Of a stretch of 25,674 nt of DNA, positions 21,274 through 25,674 are shown in pieces. This DNA comes from Tilletiaria anomala UBC 951 (lineage: Eukaryota; Basidiomycota; Exobasidiomycetes; Georgefischeriales; Tilletiariaceae), in the NCBI RefSeq assembly GCF_000711695.1, contig NW_013546857.1:1-25674 (forward strand). The letters run 5' to 3'. Numbering within the stretch: the stretch's first letter is position 1; each line of letters begins with the position of its first letter. The position numbers were made by a program, and so were the translations under genes. Under the pieces are notes generated by a model, which saw only the letters and a list, made by a program, of their open reading frames with translations, had not been told where the DNA came from and made no database searches.

Positions 21274-21999
21274 GGTGGAGCCGCAGGGGGATATAGCACA
21301 GGAACGGCGCTTTGCCGCGTGATCTGCTTCCCGTGAACGGGTTGAGGGAATGGGCGCCTTGTCGTGTGTCTTGTGGACCGTCGGTGCTCGCCAAAGCCTA
21401 TGCAAGTTCGCTGCGTTGAGGATGCGTACAGCGCACGGAAAGGGAATCAAAAGCATGGGTGCGAAAGAGCAGAGAAGCAGCTATGATTAACCTGAAGTGT
21501 GGCTGTGGAAGGCACAACCCTACTCTTGGCCCTGCATGCACCCTTGTCTGCCAATACTTAGCTTATTAGGGTTGCCTTATTCGATTTCCCCGCGTTCGCA
21601 ACCCAAAAACGCAAGGATGCGCCGGGTAGAGCAAAAGTGGTGCCATGCCGGTCAAGTAGGAAAGTGCGGGGCAAGGTCACTCCATATCCATGCAGGGCGT
21701 CTTTGTTGCACAGCTCATGCATTCTTTCGCAGGCTGGTGGGGTGTATGGTCTGCCCACCATCAAGACATCGTAGAGCACGGTTGGAGACTCGATGGAATC
21801 CGGCCAGTGGAGAACAGAGTGCATTCTTTGGAACATCGACAGTCCAGCGAAGGATAGACAACTTATGGACTCGGGCCTGGCGTAAGGTATACCCTCATCA
21901 AGGATTTGTGCCTCATTCCCTTGTTAGCCCAGGAGCCCCCCTTCTCCGTTCGCGGTGGCACTCCGTCCTGTCATTGCTCTCCATTGCAGTTTATCACAG
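21274..21999. promoter_or_regulatory. Divergent promoter region of SRP9 and the zinc-cluster gene
   Basis: About 725 bases lie between divergent starts. It holds AACCCTA at 21516-21522 and ATTAGGGTTGC at 21565-21575, in opposite orientation; the second is the same 11-mer found upstream of AC40. A CATTGCAG ending at 21989 looks like a splice acceptor, so the zinc-cluster gene may have an intron in its 5' leader. No coding gene is supported. Confidence 0.45.
21516..21575. promoter_or_regulatory. Pair of inverted TTAGGGTT-type boxes
   Basis: One box reads AACCCTA at 21516-21522 and the other ATTAGGGTTGC at 21565-21575. They lie about 245-300 bases upstream of the SRP9 start codon and about 440-500 upstream of the zinc-cluster gene start. 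Binding by a Tbf1-like Myb protein is an inference from the core motif. Confidence 0.35.
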
Positions 22000-22017
22000 A
22001 TGGTGCCATCGTTATGA
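22000..22017 (+). promoter_or_regulatory. Five-codon upstream ORF overlapping the zinc-cluster start
   Basis: ATG at 22000 opens a five-codon frame (MVPSL) whose TGA at 22015-22017 overlaps the main ATG at 22014 as ATGA. Such overlaps are known to allow stop-and-restart by ribosomes. Its use depends on where the leader is spliced; an acceptor-like CACAG ends at 21999. Confidence 0.4.
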
Positions 22018-24635
22018 AGCCTCAGGCTGGATTCGACGAGAGCGACCAGGAGCCTCCCAGGAAGCTCCTGCGAGTTTCCAAGGCATGTGCTCGGTGCCGG
22101 AATCAAAAGCTTAAGTGCGATGTGAGTGATTGGGCGATATGTTTTGTGTACCACACACCCGTTTACGCCGAGCACGTGAGGCCTGACTTCTATTGTCCTT
22201 TCTTTTGCGCACACCAGGGGAAATTCCCATGTGCACGCTGTCAGCGCCTGAAGGTGCCCTGTTATGAACCCAGGGACAATGCGTCGCCCCCGAGCGCGTT
22301 CGCGTCTGGATCCGCTGCTGTAGATACTCTCGACTCTCTGCAAGGAACCATGGAATCTGCTCTCGAGCGTATTGCACGCCTCGAACGGATAATGGGAAGC
22401 ATCGGAGATAGCAGCGGCAGTGATCCTGGTCCTGTGATCCAGCTTCAGCAGCACCACCACCACCGCCGACAGCTGCCGGCATCTCACGCCATGCCGTCCC
22501 CACGCTCTGCAGCAGGGCTGACGCCGGCCCAGTTTCCAGCGCCCTTCAACGAGATCGCAGCTACGCGGCAAAACTCGCCGGCGGGAAGCGAGACGGACGA
22601 AGGCCAAGGTCAAAGAGGCAATGACCGCCCTGCTGCTGGAGGGCACGGCGCGCTGGAGCACAGGAGGTCATCAGCTATCTCGCGCGCGTCATTACATGAC
22701 CCAATCAAGAATGGCATCATCACTGAAATACATGCTCGCTACCTGATCGACTAGTGAGCATGGATTTGTGCCTTGGCCGTGCTTGTCTGCTTGCAGAGAC
22801 TGACGCCTGTCGCCGCGTCAACAGCTTCGTGCTGAGGTGTCATCCGTATTTGCCCATCCTGGATGTCGAGGAAATGCCAACAATGGAAGAGATGCGCCAG
22901 ACGGATCTGTTCCTCCTTTGCAGCATCCTCGCCATCGCGGCGCGGTATGGTGACGCGCAGCAAGAGGCCTTTGACGCAAACGGAAGCACAAACAATGTCG
23001 TCGAGCGCCTCTTTCAGACAGCAGAGACGCTCCTGGGTCAGACGCTGGCGCAGTCCAAGTTCCGTCTGGGCGATGTGCAGGCTGTTATCTTTTTGCACGC
23101 ATTCAGCCTCCGCCTCGTCGGCAAGGGCTCAGACGCGTGGATCCTGTCCGGCCATGCATTCCGCCTCGCCAAGAGGCTGCAGATCGATCGAACAATCCTT
23201 GTCCCACGAAACACGGAAAGATTCTCGCCGTCTTCCGCGCGTCGGACTTGGCTGGCTTTGTGCTCCTCAGACGCGTTGTGAGTAAGAAGGTTCTCTTTGC
23301 TTTTGCCAAACATGAGGCTGACAAGACTCGTGATGCAGCCCCTCGCTCGGCTTTGGGCGACCGGCCTCTCCTCGGGAGAATCTGGAAGGCTGCCTGTCCG
23401 TGCTGGAGATGCTTGGCGCAGCGTTCACTCGCGGAGACCAGAACTTGGGGCAAGAGACATTCATCGCCTCGCAGGTCGAGCTGGCGCATGTTAGCCGGCA
23501 GCTGATGGACTGGGTGGCGCAGGTGAGCTGCAGCGCGCACCAATCTGCCGATCTACCGAGCGTCGCGCACCGCTATAGGCGCCTTGACTCGATGCTCTCC
23601 GCATGCGAGGCGCGCTGGGACAAACCCAGGCTCGGAACGACTAACCAGCGCCGCGCATCGATCCTGTATCGCCTGCACGTTAAGCTGTGCCTGGCGACGT
23701 TTGTGCTGCGCATGTGTGCGGCTGCAGGGCACGGAACGGCGACGGCGGCCAATTCGGATGTAGCAGCAGTGGCAGGGGAAGGAAAAGGAAGTGAAGGAGG
23801 AGGATGGGGAGGAGGGGGAGGTCATCGCGTGCTCTCCACACACACGCAAGAAGATTTACAGGCTGAGTGCCGAGAAGCGTGCATCGCTGCGGCGACGGCC
23901 ATGGTCGAGATCCATGCGGGAGACCGGCCGCTGGTATGCGTGCCGGACTATCTCATCACAGCGCTTGCGCAAGCGATCGTCGCGTCGGTCAGTGTGCTCG
24001 AGACCCAACGGGATCTGTCGCCCACGAACACGCAGCAGATCGCCGACAAAGCGCGTTGGCTCGTCGATGACTCACTGCGCATTCTGTCGTACTTCGGAGG
24101 CATCGAGACCAATTTGCCAAAGTTCCTCGCGGGCAGGATCCGCGAGCGCGCCAAGCGGTCGTCGCTCTTTCGGAATACACCTTACCAGCTGTCGACACCG
24201 CTGGTGGACATTCCGGACCACCCACGCACGCTCACTTCCTGGCAAGCGCTGTCGCGCGCTGACGAGTCTTCCCGGACTATTTCCGATCCGCACCGTCAGA
24301 ACAATGTACGTTCCGCTGCTGAGAGCTCCAGGGCGACATTCTACGACCCGATTCAGACGTCACCGCTGCAGCCGATGAGCCACGCAGCGCATTATGGCGC
24401 TCCCTACGGGACAGCATCAGGAGCCGGAGGGGAGATGCAACAGCAGCAGCATCAGAACCAGCACCATAAAACGAATAGCACGGCAGACTCGTTAAGCACG
24501 CCTGGCTCTGGAGCCGATTGGGGCGACTTTGCGCGATGGTGGGATGCAGACGATCCGTTGCAGCTCCTTTTTGGCATGGACGCAAGTAGCAGCGCCTTCT
24601 GGGACGGCTCCCTGCAGCACTTACCTCCTGGCTGA
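22014..24635 (+). CDS. Zn2Cys6 fungal transcription factor
   Basis: The model has four exons: 22014-22121, 22218-22753, 22825-23277 and 23339-24635, giving 797 residues. The six-cysteine zinc cluster is CARCRNQKLKCD plus CARCQRLKVPC (C-x2-C-x6-C twice), joined only after removal of a 96-nt intron. A coiled-coil dimerisation helix follows (TMESALERIARLERIMGSI). Intron 2 (71 nt, ACTGACG branch, acceptor ending 22824) rebuilds Tyr in ARYLIDYFVLRCHPYLPILD. Intron 3 (61 nt) gives SDAFPSLGFGRPAS. The middle matches the fungal-specific transcription factor homology region (LLCSILAIAARYGD, GHAFRLAKRLQIDR, ARRTWLALC). The C-terminus is Gln/His/Ser-rich and ends with acidic-aromatic segments (GDFARWWDADDPLQLLFG), likely for activation. 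It should bind DNA in the nucleus. The target genes cannot be told, and no catabolic or biosynthetic cluster is visible beside it. Confidence 0.9.
23774..23820 (+). repeat. Purine-rich G-run tract in the zinc-cluster gene
   Basis: Nearly all purines over about 47 bases, with only two T interruptions, and several runs of three to five G. It encodes a Gly/Lys/Glu-rich insertion (EGKGSEGGGWGGGGG) in the regulatory middle region. G-quadruplex or triplex formation is possible but not shown. Confidence 0.6.
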
Positions 24636-24755
24636 CTAGAGGGCCGTCGTTCAGGTGTGGCGTAAATGTAACAAAGGTCTGCAGAACATGATCTATGGAT
24701 ACATGTGTACATGGAGGGAGCCTTGTACGTGTGCTTTCCCCTTTACCCCATCGAT

Positions 24756-25620
24756 TTACGCTTCCCTCTCAAGCTTCCTTTCGAGCTGCATCAGTGCGGC
24801 GAAGCCCCGCTCAGCCTGTGCGACGGCAGCCTTCGCGCTGGGCTGTAGCGGGCGCCTTGGTGCGCCGCCGTATCCGCGCGTAGCAACAACGAGTGCCTGC
24901 GAAGGAAAAGAGCAAGAAAGAAAGAGGGCAGCAGGGATCATCAGTAAAGCGTGCGCACGGCTACATAATCGATTGATCAAGCAGGGGTGTCATGCTGACC
25001 TTGTGCATGGGTACCCCTCCCTTGCCGAGCTCCCACTCTGCGACGCTTACGAGGCCCTGCAGACTCCTGGCTTCTTCGTACTTGCCCTGGTCCCAGAGCT
25101 GTTGCAGGCGAACGACGGCTCGCGGTGCAATGTTGCCCATACCGGTGATGGTGCCGTGAGCGCCGACGGCGAGCGCGCCGATGTAGTAGTCGGACGCGCC
25201 GCCGAGGACGAAGAAGCTGGCGGCATCGGCATCGGCGGCAGAGGGTAGGGCGCAGTGGCGCGCCATCTTGCCGATATTGTGGTCGGTGTGCTTGACACCG
25301 CGGATGTTGGGGTGGTGCGCCAGGTCAGCGACGAGCTCGCTATCGAGGTCGATGCCGGCGCTGACGCCGGGGTACGAGTAGATTAATATGGGAACGGGGG
25401 ACGAGTCTGCCAGTTGTGTGTAGAACTCGCGCGCGCCGGGCCGGCCGATCTGCGCGGGGTAGTAAGAGGATGGGAGGACGAGCACATGCGACGCGCCGGC
25501 TGCGTGCGCCGCGTGCACGGACTGGATGGCTAGCTGCACTGAGTGGCCGCCTGCTCCTGCGATCAGCGGCAGATGCCCGAATCCGGCTTGGTCCAGTGCG
25601 GTCCTTGCGGTCCGGATCAG
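24756..25620 (-). CDS. DapA-family aldolase/lyase (dihydrodipicolinate synthase superfamily), partial
   Basis: Two exons are visible: 25620-25000 and 24896-24756, encoding 253 C-terminal residues. Intron 24897-24999 (103 nt, TTTACTGAT branch) joins GGVPMHK to ALVVATRGYGG. The upstream exon begins after a CTACCACAG acceptor ending at 25621; the rest of that intron (with a TACTGAACC branch) and the N-terminal exons lie beyond the window. The TIM-barrel landmarks are LPLIAGAGG, HVLVLPSSYYP, the Tyr of PILIYSYPGVSAGIDLDS, the Schiff-base Lys of IRGVKHTDHNIGK, and GGASDYYIGALAVGAHGTI. Members cleave or form 2-oxo acids with pyruvate; fungal ones of this type are usually annotated as 4-hydroxy-2-oxoglutarate aldolase or dihydrodipicolinate synthase-like. 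Fungi make lysine through aminoadipate, so a lysine-synthesis role is unlikely. The exact substrate is unknown. Confidence 0.88.
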
Positions 25621-25674
25621 CTGTGGTAGCGGTAGGGAGGGTATGGCGGTTCAGTAGTTTCCCCCCTCAAAACA

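Noticed and set aside
22754-22796. The TTGCAG acceptor ending at 22796 for intron 2 of the zinc-cluster gene
   Set aside because: With the GTGAGC donor at 22754 it creates an immediate TAA. The acceptor ending at 22824 restores frame and conserved sequence.
23522-23570. GTGAGC donor-like site and a TATAG acceptor-like site inside the last exon of the zinc-cluster gene
   Set aside because: Joining them breaks the reading frame, while the unspliced frame continues sensibly into RRLDSMLSACEARW.

Overview
The window looks like a gene-dense stretch of a fungal nuclear genome, most likely a basidiomycete and plausibly a smut relative (Ustilaginomycotina). The evidence is short introns (about 55-145 nt) with GT donors, CTRAC/CTGAY branch sites and YAG acceptors, closely spaced genes on both strands, a Zn2Cys6 transcription factor, and fungal-type forms of housekeeping proteins. 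The lineage is an inference from style, not from a search. I see no transposon, virus-like element, CRISPR array, tRNA or rRNA.

Layout. (1) 1-433: a possible 3' end of a plus-strand gene. (2) 434-4685, minus: a large leucine-rich-repeat protein with an RVxF PP1-docking motif, resembling animal PPP1R37. (3) 5497-6569, plus: the exosome core subunit RRP41/SKI6, whose first coding exon appears to be only the ATG. (4) 6636-9624, minus: exonuclease V (EXO5/DEM1), enlarged, with an intact Fe-S cysteine set and a PCNA-box-like motif. (5) 10255-13044, plus: a KEL3/KLHDC4-type kelch protein. (6) 13600-16235, plus: an RBM26/RBM27/Rmn1-type RNA-binding protein (PWI-like, CCCH, RRM). (7) 16642-17975, minus: an otubain deubiquitinase. 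(8) 18704-19958, plus: the AC40 subunit shared by RNA polymerases I and III. (9) 20572-21273, minus: SRP9/SRP21 of the signal recognition particle. (10) 22014-24635, plus: a Zn2Cys6 regulator. (11) 24756-25620 and beyond, minus: a DapA-family aldolase/lyase, cut by the window end.

Exon-intron models were built by hand: splice sites were kept only where the reading frame closes and conserved residues join correctly. All multi-exon totals are multiples of three. The genes are mainly housekeeping functions in RNA processing, DNA repair, transcription and protein targeting. They do not form an obvious pathway cluster. RRP41 (exosome) and the RBM26/Rmn1-type protein (an exosome-adaptor factor in fission yeast) are functionally related neighbours, but this may be chance.

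The points most worth a second look are the ATG-only exon of RRP41, the DNA-ligase-I-like PIP motif inside EXO5, stop-free introns of length 3n in the LRR gene and between the two halves of the zinc cluster, short upstream ORFs whose stop overlaps the next ATG, and a shared TTAGGGTTGC box in two promoters.
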